Assembly (NCBI RefSeq): GCF_023652955.1 | Contig: NZ_JAKLOY010000007.1 | Location: forward strand, 266,566 to 330,565 | DNA length: 64,000 nucleotides | Source of the DNA: Geomonas sp. Red32 | GTDB taxonomy: Bacteria > Desulfobacterota > Desulfuromonadia > Geobacterales > Geobacteraceae | Reading direction: 5' to 3' | Translations under genes and position numbers: made by a program | Shown: one piece after another, positions 9,301 through 18,646 of the stretch | Layout: each line of letters begins with the position of its first letter | Position numbering within the stretch: the first letter of the stretch is position 1 | Notes under the pieces: model-generated | Told to the model about the DNA's origin: nothing | Database searches by the model: none | What the model saw: only the letters and a program-made list of their open reading frames with translations

Positions 9301-9569
9301 TGGCCTCGCTGCTCGGCTGTTACTGGCAGGGACTTAAGGCGCCGCTGCGCTTTTTCCCGGCCTCTTCGCTTGAGTACGTATCCAGCGGGTGGGACCTCTC
9401 CAAGGCGCTCAAGAAATGGGAGAGCGGCTACAACTACGAGGGGGAGCAGGAGGACCGCCACTTCCAGCTCTGTTTCGGCCGCGAGGAGACCCCCTTAAAC
9501 TGCGATTTCGAAAGCTGCGCCCGCCAGCTCCTCGACCCCCTGATCGCTCACCGAGAGACGATCAAGTAG
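6375..9569 (+). CDS. recC: Exodeoxyribonuclease V gamma chain RecC
   Basis: 1064 residues, close to the 1122 of E. coli RecC. The N-terminus (MSLNIYTSNRLENLVEALAE, then LVVQRKGMQRWIAMELAGK and WANCEYPFPNKMAW) is typical of RecC. RecC is an inactivated helicase-like subunit that recognises the recombination hotspot sequence and splits the DNA strands within RecBCD. The middle region (VTFCAMLPMRSIPFRVVALIGMDD) and the C-terminal region are also RecC-like. It is the first gene of recC-recB-recD, all on the plus strand, so the complete heterotrimer is encoded here. A 175-base gap holding palindromic repeats separates it from recB. Upstream, 6240-6374, is its likely promoter region; no clear sigma-70 site was chosen. 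Confidence 0.96.
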   Translation: MSLNIYTSNRLENLVEALAEVLRQPLASPFTPELLVVQRKGMQRWIAMELAGKLGIWANCEYPFPNKMAWQLFARTLPGIGDTSFFSAPIMTWKIVEMLPAFLHREEFAPLRHYLADDRDGLKRFQLASRVADTFDQYTFFRPEMLLEWEAGKGGDWQEILWRELSRFGGGQHRGRLKYEFSRLLQESSPGDPALPERITVFGVSYLPQYHLDILADAARHTTVNLFLLSPCREYWGDIVTPREMARLRADEQEYVTEGNPLLASLGKLARDFSNMVIDGGSAVVSETDLYRDPGDATLLAAVQSDILNLRGAGLEEKRIIAPEDRSLQIHSCHSPLREIEVLHDNLLDLLASDPTLECRDIVVMTPDIESYAPYVSMVFDGGSDPSKKIPFSIADRSLASEGAVAAVLLKLLTLAGSRLTATAVFDLLESPPVRARFGLDLQELELIRGWIEETRIRWGIDEQHRASLGLPAYRDNSWSAGLDRLLLGYAMPEDDDLLFNGVLPYGEIEGNSARTLGKFADFLRHVLDLSRTLTHPRALPEWRRELIRLLGDFVEAGDELAHELSAITKVVGSLDEGAEKAGFSGPVDLAVIRSWLTSRLGEEEQGTGFLTGSVTFCAMLPMRSIPFRVVALIGMDDKAFPRQSRPPGFDLIARHPRKGDRSVRDEDRYLFLECLMSAREYFYLSYVGQSIKDNSAIPPSVLVSELIDAVGKGFAVPEGKVEERLVIRHRLQAFSKSYFLPDSGLFSYSTENYAALVEAAGHAAPPSHFISAGLKEPPEEMRNVTLKQLVSFFANPSRFLLESRLGIRLEDLAVPLEEREAFAVDHLDAYGIKQQILARRLSRCDLEPLFAATRGRGMLPPARHGDLVLAKTVAEVDELAAAIETFIDGEEQLEPVRFESNLGPFLFSGQLAGIWPSCKVSYRCAKMKAKDEISCWIEHLVLNAMAPEGYPRESVLAMKDGAVRFKPVDGAVEMLASLLGCYWQGLKAPLRFFPASSLEYVSSGWDLSKALKKWESGYNYEGEQEDRHFQLCFGREETPLNCDFESCARQLLDPLIAHRETIK

Positions 9570-9579
9570 AGTGTTTAGT

Positions 9580-9725
9580 TCCCTCCCCCCTTGAGGGGGA
9601 GGGCTAGGGTGAGGGGGAGGCCGGCATCGGCACTCCGTTGACGTTTCCCCCACCCCCTCGCCCCCTCCCTCCAGGGGAGGGGGGACGTGAAGCAGGGTTC
9701 TCTCCCTACAGGGGAGGGTGGGATG
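9580..9725. repeat. R2-type palindromic repeats between recC and recB
   Basis: Several G-run/C-run palindromes: CCCTCCCCCCTTGAGGGGGA at about 9581, the CCCCACCCCCTCGCCCCCTC/AGGGGAGGGG element at 9649-9684, and TCTCCCTACAGGGGAGGGTG at about 9702-9722. These match the R2 elements at 1017, 4387, 30253 and 59090. They could form strong RNA hairpins in a recC-recB transcript. Confidence 0.75.
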
Positions 9726-9744
9726 AGGGACGTAAAGGACTGAG

Positions 9745-12700
9745 ATGAATGAACTTGATCATATAAACGTCGAGCTGGCGGGGACGAACCTCATCGAGGC
9801 CAGCGCGGGGACCGGCAAGACCTACGCGATTGCCTGCCTCTACCTGCGCCTGCTGGTCGAGCTCGACCTGACCCCGGAGAAGATCCTGGTGGTGACCTAT
9901 ACCGAGGCCGCCACCGAGGAGCTGCGGGGCCGCGTCCGCGCCCGCATCCGCGAGACCTTGGAGCTTTTCGAAGGGGGCGTAACCGACGACGATTTCCTCC
10001 GCGGCTTGCTGGAAAACACCAACGGGAGAGGGCCGGAGACCGCCGTAGCTCGCGAGCGGCTCGACCGAGCTCTCAAGTCCTTCGACCAGGCCTCCATCTT
10101 CACCATTCACGGCTTCTGCCTGCGCGCATTGCAGGATAACGCCTTCGAGAGCGGCTCGCTCTACGACACCGAACTCCTCACCGATCAGCGTGAGCTTCTC
10201 CGCGAGGTAGTGGACGATTTCTGGCGGCAGCGCTTCTTCACCGACCCGGCGCCACTCCTTGGCTACGCGTTGAGAAAAGGGCTTACCCCCGATTACTTCA
10301 TGGACTTCCTGAAGGGACTGCTGGGCGATCCCAAGCTGACCATCCTCCCCGAACTGGACCCCGCCGGCGTCGAAAAGCTCGAGTCGCGCGTAGAGGCTGC
10401 TTTCGTCGAGGTAAAGGGCGCGTGGCAGCAGCACCATGACGAAATCCGCGAGCTCCTGGAAACGAGCAAGGCTCTTTCACGGGCCCAGGACGCTTACAAG
10501 GCCGAGCTCCTTCCCGCGATCCTGGAGGGGATGGACCGCTTCGTGGCGGGAAACGATCCCTACGACCTCTCCGCGGATTTCGCGAAGCTCACCACGGCGG
10601 GGATCGCCAAAGGGACCAAGGGAAAGTCCACCCCGCCCGAGCATCCGTTCTTCCTCGTCTGCGACCGGCTCCACTCCGCCGTCTCCGAACGCTTCCTCGC
10701 CCTGCGCTCCGAGCTGATCTCCTTCGCCCGCGAAAGGCTTCCCGAGCTGAAGCGGCAGCGAAACGTCCGCTGCTTCGACGACCTCTTGACCTCGCTCTAC
10801 GACGGCCTCCATGGCGGGCGCGGCGACGACCTCGCCGAAAGCCTCCGTAATCGTTACTGCGCGGCGCTGATCGACGAATTCCAGGACACAGACCCCGTCC
10901 AGTTCGACATCTTCCGGCGGATCTACGGAGACTCCGGGCTCCCCCTGTTCCTGATCGGGGACCCGAAGCAGGCCATCTACTCCTTCCGCGGCGCCGACAT
11001 CTTCGCCTACCTCGAGGCCTCGCGCGACGTCGAGGCGGAGCGGCGCTTCACCTTGACCCGTAACTGGCGCTCGGCTCCGCGTCTCCTGGACGCCTTTAAC
11101 CTTGTCTACCGAAACGGGGATAATCCCTTCGTTTTTGAAGAGATCCAGTTCCACGCCGCCCAGGCCGGAAAAGCGGACCAAGCCTCCGCCCTCACCGTAC
11201 CGGAAGGGGAGGAGGCTCCCCTCAAAATCTGGCATCTGCCGGTGGACGAAAACGGCAAGGAGGCGACCGTCACCCAGGCCGGGCAGCGGATTCCCGGTGC
11301 GGTGGCCGCCGAGATCGCACGACTGCTGGCGGCCGGACGGGAGAGCGAGCTCTCCATCGGCGACAAGCCGCTCCTGCCCGAGCACATCGCCGTCATCGTA
11401 AGGAAGCACGATCAGGGTGGCCAGGTCCAGGAGGCGCTTCGCAGGCTCGGCATCCCCAGCGTGGTCCGTAGCGACAAGAGCATCTTCACCACCCGCGAGG
11501 CGGTGGAGGTCTGCACGGTGCTGAACGCGGTGGCCGCCCCCGGCAACGAATCGAAGCTCCGCGCCGCCCTGGTGACCGATCTCCTCGGGCTTAACGGCGA
11601 CGACATCCACGAGCTATTGGAGGACGAGCCGGCCTGGGAAGCGTGGCTGGAGAAATTCCGGGAGTACCACCAGCTCTGGCTGGAAAAAGGCTTCATGGTG
11701 ATGGCGCGGGCGCTGTTGGCTTCGGAAGGGGTGCGCGGCCGCCTGCTGGCCCGCCCGGACGGCGAACGCTCGCTGACCAACATCCTCCACTGCTTTGAGA
11801 TCCTCCACAAGGCGTCGCAGGAGCGCGGGCTCGGCGCCGAGGGGCTGGTGACCTGGCTCGGCGAGAGGATCAGCGCCCAGGACCGCCACGAGGAGTACCA
11901 GATCCGCCTGGAGACCGACGAGAAGGCGGTGAAGATCCTCACCATCCACGTCAGCAAGGGGCTCGAATACCCCATCGTTTTCTGCCCCTACCACTGGGCA
12001 GGGCTGCGGGAGCCGGACGAGGTCATCGCCTACCACGACGGCTACCGCCTCACCAAAGATTTCGGCTCCTCCCAGCGGGCGTCCCGGGTGGCGGCAGCCC
12101 AGAAGGAATCCCTCGCCGAAGAGCTGCGCCTTCTCTACGTCGCGCTGACCCGCGCCAAGTACCGCTGCTACCTGGTGGGGGGGAAGATCTCGGGGGCGGC
12201 CAAGAACCGGCCGGAAACCTCGCCTATCTCCTATCTTCTTCACGCTTCCGAGGGTGCCAGGGGGGCCAAGGAGCCGGTCGGGGTGCTGGCCGGAGAGGTG
12301 AAGAAATTATCCGCCGCCGAGGTGCTCGAACAGCTCGAAGAGTTGGCCGCGCAGGATGAGGGAACCATCTCCATCGATCCGCTCCCCGGGGACGAGATCG
12401 CGGAGGGGTATCGCCCCGAGCAGGATAGACCTGTCGTCTATCGCTGCCGAGATTTCGACCGTGCCATCGACCGCGAGTGGAGGATCTCAAGCTTTACCTC
12501 GCTGGCCGCCCACGACCAGGCACCCCACGAGCTTCCCGAGCGCGACCAGACGGTGGGGGACGATCCCACCGCCGCCCCGGCACCGGTCCGCCCCGATGGG
12601 CAGCAAAAGAACATCTTCACCTTTCCCCGCGGGGCGAGCGCCGGCATCTTCCTGCACGAGATCTTCGAGAAGCTCGACTTTGCCGGCTGCAACGGCGAGA

Positions 12701-13356
12701 AGGCCGCCGGCCTGGTCGGCGCCTGCCTGGAAGGGCACAACATCGACCCCGAGTGGGCCCCCTCCATCCGCGACATGGTTGACCACGTGGTTTCCACGCC
12801 GCTGTCGGCCCCGGAGGGCTCCTTCACCCTGGCCGATCTCCGTCCCGGACGCTGGCTCACCGAGCTGGAATTTTTCTTTCCGCTCAAGTTCGTTACCTCG
12901 GCCACCCTCAGGGAGTTCTTCAAGAAGTGGAGCGGTGTGGAAGGGTGCTCGGATCTGCTCCATCTCTGCCAGTCGCTCCGTTTCCGCCCCGTGAAGGGGA
13001 TGGTCAAAGGTTTCATGGACTTGGTCTTCGAGCACGGGGGGCGCTACTACCTGGCCGACTGGAAATCGAACCACCTGGGATACCGGGCGGAGGATTACCA
13101 CCGCGACGCGCTGCAAGGCGCCATGGCGCAGCACATGTACACCCTGCAGTATCTCCTCTACACGGTGGCGCTCAACCGCTACCTTTCCCTGCGGGTCCCC
13201 GGCTACCGCTACGACACCCACTTCGGCGGCGTCCTGTACATCTTCCTGCGCGGGGCCGCCAAGGAGCAGGGTGAGCGCTACGGCATCTTCCGCGACCTCC
13301 CCCCGGCCGCCATGATCGATGAGCTGACCGGCTGCCTGATCCAGGCGGGAGGGTGA
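9745..13356 (+). CDS. recB: Exodeoxyribonuclease V beta chain RecB (helicase-nuclease)
   Basis: 1203 residues (E. coli 1180). Walker A ASAGTGKT is at residues 19-26. Helicase motif II DEFQDTDP is at 377-384, followed by motif III-like LIGDPKQAIYSFRGADI. Motif V/VI sequences TIHVSKGLEYPIVF and LLYVALTRAKYRCYLVGG are present, so the 3'-5' SF1 helicase is complete. The C-terminal RecB nuclease domain has LHEIFEKLDF, then GFMDLVF with Asp 1092, and LADWKSN with Asp 1105 and Lys 1107, matching the catalytic D-D-K. Its stop is four bases before recD. Together with RecC and RecD it should process double-strand breaks and degrade linear foreign DNA. Confidence 0.97.
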   Translation: MNELDHINVELAGTNLIEASAGTGKTYAIACLYLRLLVELDLTPEKILVVTYTEAATEELRGRVRARIRETLELFEGGVTDDDFLRGLLENTNGRGPETAVARERLDRALKSFDQASIFTIHGFCLRALQDNAFESGSLYDTELLTDQRELLREVVDDFWRQRFFTDPAPLLGYALRKGLTPDYFMDFLKGLLGDPKLTILPELDPAGVEKLESRVEAAFVEVKGAWQQHHDEIRELLETSKALSRAQDAYKAELLPAILEGMDRFVAGNDPYDLSADFAKLTTAGIAKGTKGKSTPPEHPFFLVCDRLHSAVSERFLALRSELISFARERLPELKRQRNVRCFDDLLTSLYDGLHGGRGDDLAESLRNRYCAALIDEFQDTDPVQFDIFRRIYGDSGLPLFLIGDPKQAIYSFRGADIFAYLEASRDVEAERRFTLTRNWRSAPRLLDAFNLVYRNGDNPFVFEEIQFHAAQAGKADQASALTVPEGEEAPLKIWHLPVDENGKEATVTQAGQRIPGAVAAEIARLLAAGRESELSIGDKPLLPEHIAVIVRKHDQGGQVQEALRRLGIPSVVRSDKSIFTTREAVEVCTVLNAVAAPGNESKLRAALVTDLLGLNGDDIHELLEDEPAWEAWLEKFREYHQLWLEKGFMVMARALLASEGVRGRLLARPDGERSLTNILHCFEILHKASQERGLGAEGLVTWLGERISAQDRHEEYQIRLETDEKAVKILTIHVSKGLEYPIVFCPYHWAGLREPDEVIAYHDGYRLTKDFGSSQRASRVAAAQKESLAEELRLLYVALTRAKYRCYLVGGKISGAAKNRPETSPISYLLHASEGARGAKEPVGVLAGEVKKLSAAEVLEQLEELAAQDEGTISIDPLPGDEIAEGYRPEQDRPVVYRCRDFDRAIDREWRISSFTSLAAHDQAPHELPERDQTVGDDPTAAPAPVRPDGQQKNIFTFPRGASAGIFLHEIFEKLDFAGCNGEKAAGLVGACLEGHNIDPEWAPSIRDMVDHVVSTPLSAPEGSFTLADLRPGRWLTELEFFFPLKFVTSATLREFFKKWSGVEGCSDLLHLCQSLRFRPVKGMVKGFMDLVFEHGGRYYLADWKSNHLGYRAEDYHRDALQGAMAQHMYTLQYLLYTVALNRYLSLRVPGYRYDTHFGGVLYIFLRGAAKEQGERYGIFRDLPPAAMIDELTGCLIQAGG

Positions 13357-13360
13357 CCCT

Positions 13361-15208
13361 ATGACCATCTCTTTTCAACTGAACCCGACCGACCGGCACT
13401 TCGCCGACTTCCTGCAACGCCAGGGTGGGGGCTCTTCGCCGCTCTTCTCGCTCGCCTCCTCGCTGGTCAGTAACGCCGTGGTGGGGGGGAACGTTTGCCT
13501 CGACCTGGCGGATATCGCCGGGACCACCATCGAGGTGGACGCCGCTCACGTCTCCCTGCCGCCGCTGGAGGAGATCAAGGCGGCCCTTTTGAAGAGCCCC
13601 TGCGTGACCGCTGCCGGGGAGTTCCGGCCGCTGGTCCTGGACGGCGACCGGCTCTACCTCTACCGTTACTGGCGCTACGAGCGGGACCTGGTGCGGGTGC
13701 TCCTGCACCGCTCGGCTCCCGCCCCGGGGGATCTCGACCTCCCGCTTCTCAGGGCAGGGGTGGAGCGTCTCTTCGGTTCCGCCCGGGCAGGGGAGACCGA
13801 CTGGCAGAAAGTGGCGGCCCTGGCCGCCCTCTGGAAGCCGCTGACGGTGGTTTCCGGCGGCCCGGGCACCGGCAAGACCTCCACGGTCATCAAGATCCTG
13901 GCGCTGCTTCTCGAACAGGCCAAGGGGGGCCATCTCCGGATCGCCCTGACCGCTCCCACCGGGAAGGCGGCTGCCCGCCTGAAGGATTCCATCCGGGGGA
14001 TGAAGGAGCGGCTCGATTGCTCCTCTGAAATCAGGAACCTCATTCCGGAAGAGGTCACCACCATCCACCGCCTCCTGGGGGTGCGCGGGGGCTCGCTCCG
14101 TTTCCGGCACGACGCCGACAACCCGCTGCCGCATGACGTGGTGATCGTGGACGAGGCCTCCATGGTAGCCATGCCGCTCATGGCGAGGCTCGCCATCGCC
14201 CTTCGCCCGGCCACGCGCCTGATCCTGCTGGGGGACCGTGACCAGCTGGCCTCGGTCGAGGCGGGTGCGGTGCTGGGGGACATCTGCGGCGGCGGGAGGA
14301 GCGAGCCGTTCTCGGCAGCCTTCTCCGCCTTCGTGAGGGAGGTGGGCGGGGAGGAGCTTCCGGTCCCGGTCGCTCAGGGCGAGGATGTGACGGCTTCCGT
14401 TACCGGGACGGAGATCCCGCTCGCCGACTCCCTGGTGGTGCTCAAGAGGAACTACCGCTTCGGCGCCGACAGCGGCATCGGGGCCGCCGCCCGGGCGGTA
14501 AACGGCGGTGAGGGGATACGGGCCCTGGAGATCCTGACCGGAGATGAGTTTGGCGAGGTAGAGTGGCAGGATATGCCGGCGCCGGAGCGTCTGAAGAAGG
14601 CGCTAGCCGCCAAGGTCGAGGAGGGGTACGCGCCGTACCTCGCCGCCCCGGCTCCCGGGGATGCGCTCCGGCTTTTCGACCGTTTCCGCTTGCTCTGCGC
14701 GTTGAGAAACGGTCCGGCCGGCGTGGCCGGGGTGAACGAGATCGTCGAAGAGATCCTGGCCGAGAAGGGGCTCATCGACCGGAGCTCCCGCTGGTACCGG
14801 GGGCGCCCGGTGATGATCACCGTCAACGACTACAACCTCAAGCTCTTCAACGGCGACATCGGCATCGTGCTGCCGGACCCCGACTCGGACGGGATGCCGC
14901 GGGTCTGGTTCCCCGCCCCCGACGGAGGGGTGCGCAAGGTCTCCCCCGCCCGGCTCCCCGAGCACGAGACGGTCTTTGCCATGACCGTTCACAAGAGCCA
15001 GGGTTCCGAGTTCGAGTCGGTGCTGATGCTCCTTCCCGGTCACGAGAGCGAGACCCTCACCCGCGAGCTCATCTACACCGGCATCACCCGCGCAAGGAGC
15101 CGGGCCGCCATCTGGGGCGAAAAGCCGGTCTTCCTGGAAGGGGTCTCCCGCCGCGTCGAGCGGACCTCCGGGCTGAGAAAGGCGTTGTGGAAGGATGATG
15201 GGGAATGA
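13361..15208 (+). CDS. recD: Exodeoxyribonuclease V alpha chain RecD
   Basis: 615 residues, the usual RecD length (608 in E. coli). Walker A GGPGTGKT is at residues 166-173. Walker B with VVIVDEASMV, then LILLGDRDQLASVEAGAVLG, and the C-terminal motifs AMTVHKSQGSEFESVLMLLP and LIYTGITRARSRAAIWG identify a 5'-3' SF1B helicase. The N-terminal about 110 residues form the RecB-binding region (SPCVTAAGEFRPLVLDGDRL, YLYRYWRYERDLV). It starts four bases after recB, so the two genes are translationally coupled. It completes the recCBD set. Repeats follow downstream. Confidence 0.96.
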   Translation: MTISFQLNPTDRHFADFLQRQGGGSSPLFSLASSLVSNAVVGGNVCLDLADIAGTTIEVDAAHVSLPPLEEIKAALLKSPCVTAAGEFRPLVLDGDRLYLYRYWRYERDLVRVLLHRSAPAPGDLDLPLLRAGVERLFGSARAGETDWQKVAALAALWKPLTVVSGGPGTGKTSTVIKILALLLEQAKGGHLRIALTAPTGKAAARLKDSIRGMKERLDCSSEIRNLIPEEVTTIHRLLGVRGGSLRFRHDADNPLPHDVVIVDEASMVAMPLMARLAIALRPATRLILLGDRDQLASVEAGAVLGDICGGGRSEPFSAAFSAFVREVGGEELPVPVAQGEDVTASVTGTEIPLADSLVVLKRNYRFGADSGIGAAARAVNGGEGIRALEILTGDEFGEVEWQDMPAPERLKKALAAKVEEGYAPYLAAPAPGDALRLFDRFRLLCALRNGPAGVAGVNEIVEEILAEKGLIDRSSRWYRGRPVMITVNDYNLKLFNGDIGIVLPDPDSDGMPRVWFPAPDGGVRKVSPARLPEHETVFAMTVHKSQGSEFESVLMLLPGHESETLTRELIYTGITRARSRAAIWGEKPVFLEGVSRRVERTSGLRKALWKDDGE

Positions 15209-15211
15209 TTC

Positions 15212-15290
15212 AAAGTCCCCCCTTTTACAAAGGGGGCTGGACTACCGGGATTCCCGGAAGATTCTTTGCGAAGGGGAGACCGGGGGGAAT
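15212..15290. repeat. Divergent R1-type repeat pair downstream of recD
   Basis: AGTCCCCCCTTTTACAAAGG at about 15213 and TTTGCGAAGGGGAGACCGGG at about 15263 are the two arms of an R1-like element separated by about 30 bases that hold a small palindrome (CCGGGATTCCCGG, about 15245-15257). Confidence 0.65.
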
Positions 15291-15304
15291 GACGGGGCGG
15301 ACGC

Positions 15305-15331
15305 AAAAAGGGCCGGTCTTGCGACCGGCCC
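15305..15331 (-). terminator. Rho-independent terminator for the 15360-15887 gene
   Basis: On the minus strand a 9-bp GC stem (GGGCCGGTC/GACCGGCCC, 15310-15331) with a four-base loop is followed by five U residues (15309-15305). It lies 29 bases past the stop codon. It could also act on the plus strand after recD, though with a poorer T-run. Confidence 0.85.
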
Positions 15332-15359
15332 CCTTTGGTTAGGCTGATGCTCCTGCCGG

Positions 15360-15887
15360 TTAGCGGTAGAAGGTGTCGGTTGCTTCGTTGGCTGCCATGC
15401 CGGTGCCGCTCTGGACACGGACGCCACCTTTCTCGACGAAGGCGAGGAAGTCGGTGATCTTGCCGTGCTGGTCGAGAGTGGCCTGGGACTGCCCGCTCTT
15501 CGCGTTCCAGTTGATGGCCATGGTGTCGACGTGGCTGCCGCTGCGGTAGTGGTCGATCAGGTAGGAGACCTGGTCGCCATGCTTGGTGGCTTTCACGTGG
15601 TAGGTGTCCGCCTTATCGGTGTACTGGAACTCCTTCTCTCCCTCGGCGACCGGGTTCTTGCCGCTCCAGAACTCGATGGTGTTGAACACCACGAAGTCGG
15701 CAAGGGCCGAGACGCCGTAAACCGGGACGATGATGAACACCCAGGTCACCAGGCTGCGCAGGAACTTGTCCTGGACCTCGCCGTTCACCTGGTATACCTT
15801 GCGGGTCAGCGCAAATTTGCCGTAGCACCCTTGCAGCGACGTCATGGCGATGGCAAGGGCCAGCGTCAGGGAAATCATCCTATTCAT
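15360..15887 (-). CDS. DUF3332-like lipoprotein
   Basis: 175 residues. The N-terminus MNRMISLTLALAIAMTSLQG followed by Cys 21 is a lipoprotein signal. FALTRKVYQVNGEVQDKFLR, a hydrophobic segment SLVTWVFIIVPVYGVSALADF, and FNTIEFWSGKNPV follow; this order matches DUF3332 proteins, whose function is unknown. The C-terminal 70 residues are polar and beta-rich. It is probably anchored to a membrane by lipid and may insert its hydrophobic middle. It follows the OmpA-like lipoprotein gene after 75 bases in the same direction and has its own terminator. Confidence 0.78.
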   Translation of the reverse strand: MNRMISLTLALAIAMTSLQGCYGKFALTRKVYQVNGEVQDKFLRSLVTWVFIIVPVYGVSALADFVVFNTIEFWSGKNPVAEGEKEFQYTDKADTYHVKATKHGDQVSYLIDHYRSGSHVDTMAINWNAKSGQSQATLDQHGKITDFLAFVEKGGVRVQSGTGMAANEATDTFYR

Positions 15888-15962
15888 GTGGTTCCTCCTG
15901 GTTGTGGAATACGACTCTAATGCAAAGTTTACCTGACGCCGCTCAAATGGCCATCCCCTTCA

Positions 15963-17204
15963 TTAATTGCACGAGAAATTAGCCTCGATCCGGCGGTTCT
16001 TGGCCCTTCCCGCTGCGGTTTTGTTGTCCGCGATTGGCTTTTTGGGGCCGTAACCGGCCGCCTTGATCCGGTCGGGGGCGACGCCGAACTTGTCGATCAG
16101 GTATTTCCTGATGCTGTCCGCCCGCTTCTGGGAGAGGGACATGTTAGCTGCCCTGTTGCCGACGCTGTCGGTGTACCCTTCGATGGTGCCGGTTGCGGCC
16201 GGGTACCGCTTGAGGAAATCCGCCACGCTCAAGAGGGCGGTGCTGTACTGCGGCTTGATGTCCCACTTGTTGGTATCGAAGTGGATGTCGAGGACGGTCG
16301 GCTTGCAGAGGTCGACGACCGGCGCGGCCTGGGGCGGCGGCTCGACCGGCGGAGGAGTGGTCACCGCCACCCGGGCGGAACTGGTCACCGAGCCGCCGGC
16401 TCCGTTGCAGGTCAGGGTATAGGAGGTGTCCTCGGCCGGGGTGACCGGCATGCTCCCCTGCAGGTTGACGGCGCCGACGCCTTGGTCGATCGCGCAGTCG
16501 GAAGCGTTACGCGAGCTCCACATGAGGGTGGCACTCTGTCCCTTCATGACCGTCTGGGGCTGTACCGCCAGGTTGTTGCTCGGGAGGAGCGGTTTCGGGG
16601 CGGGGGCCGGTACCGGTGCCGGGGGCGGCAGCTGCACGGTGGCGCGGGCGGTGTCCTTGGCGGTCCCGCCTTCCCCGGTGCAGGTCAGGGTGTAGACCAT
16701 GGTGTCGTCCGGGGTGACCTGCATGGAGCCGGAGGCCGGTACCGCCCCGATTCCCGGCTGGATGTCGCAGTTGGTGGCATCCTTCGACGTCCAGGAGAGG
16801 GTGGCGGAGTCCCCTTTGGTCACCGTCGCCGGGGTGAGGGTCAAGGTGTCGCTTGGCACCGGGTACACCGCTTTGGGAACCGCCGGGCAGAGGGCATTGG
16901 CCTTGGCGGTCGCCTCCTTGGCCAGCTGGGCGCCTTCCTCGGTGAAGCAGGCCCGGTAGACGTCGTAGGCGTGGTTCTTGGCATCTTCCGCGGACTTGAA
17001 CTCATTGGGGCACTGCTTGTCCTTGCCTGCGGCGCGAGCCGATTCGACGGCGCGGTCGGCCTCCTGCATCTCGTAGCGAATGTAGTGGCCGGGGATGCTC
17101 CCACGATGGGTGTTCACCTCGTAGTTGGCGCATCCGGCGATCATCCCGGACGACACCAGCAAGGCGGAAAGTACAACTCGAGTGACAAAAGTTCTTTGTT
17201 CCAT
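15963..17204 (-). CDS. OmpA-family lipoprotein with two Ig-like repeats
   Basis: 413 residues from the ATG at 17204, chosen because GAGGA lies just upstream and a signal peptide starts there. The signal ends in SSGMIAGC, a lipobox. A cysteine-containing helical domain follows (about 30-110). Then come two about 75-residue beta repeats, each beginning with a KG(D/Q)SATL segment (GDSATLSWTSKDATNCDI and GQSATLMWSSRNASDCAI), with Pro-rich linkers. The C-terminal OmpA domain has VLDIHFDTNKWDIKPQYSTA and the peptidoglycan-binding signature GYTDSVGN...NMSLSQKRADSIRKYLID...RRIEANF. It probably tethers the outer membrane to peptidoglycan. A longer start at 17285 has no better support. Confidence 0.87.
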   Translation of the reverse strand: MEQRTFVTRVVLSALLVSSGMIAGCANYEVNTHRGSIPGHYIRYEMQEADRAVESARAAGKDKQCPNEFKSAEDAKNHAYDVYRACFTEEGAQLAKEATAKANALCPAVPKAVYPVPSDTLTLTPATVTKGDSATLSWTSKDATNCDIQPGIGAVPASGSMQVTPDDTMVYTLTCTGEGGTAKDTARATVQLPPPAPVPAPAPKPLLPSNNLAVQPQTVMKGQSATLMWSSRNASDCAIDQGVGAVNLQGSMPVTPAEDTSYTLTCNGAGGSVTSSARVAVTTPPPVEPPPQAAPVVDLCKPTVLDIHFDTNKWDIKPQYSTALLSVADFLKRYPAATGTIEGYTDSVGNRAANMSLSQKRADSIRKYLIDKFGVAPDRIKAAGYGPKKPIADNKTAAGRAKNRRIEANFSCN

Positions 17205-17297
17205 TTCATCCTCCTTTTTGATAGGTCCCGTTTCCAACGAATAACAATTGGAGTGTTGGTAAATACTAATGTTGCTGTTACCCAAAGATTTTACTCA

Positions 17298-17325
17298 TTT
17301 ATATCAAACTAATCTTTGTTTGCAA
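17298..17325 (-). promoter_or_regulatory. Sigma-70-like promoter of the OmpA-family gene
   Basis: Minus strand: TTGCAA (17325-17320), a 16-base spacer, then TATAAA (17303-17298), about 95 bases before the chosen start at 17204. This is in the only AT-rich stretch of the divergent gap to sbcD. Confidence 0.5.
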
Positions 17326-17398
17326 CCCCCTCGTATTAACAGAGTGATTTTTTTCGTTGTCAGATGGCAGCTGCCGAAATAGAAAAGGTCCTTTTCCT

Positions 17399-18642
<1,244 letters not shown>

Positions 18643-18646
<4 letters not shown>
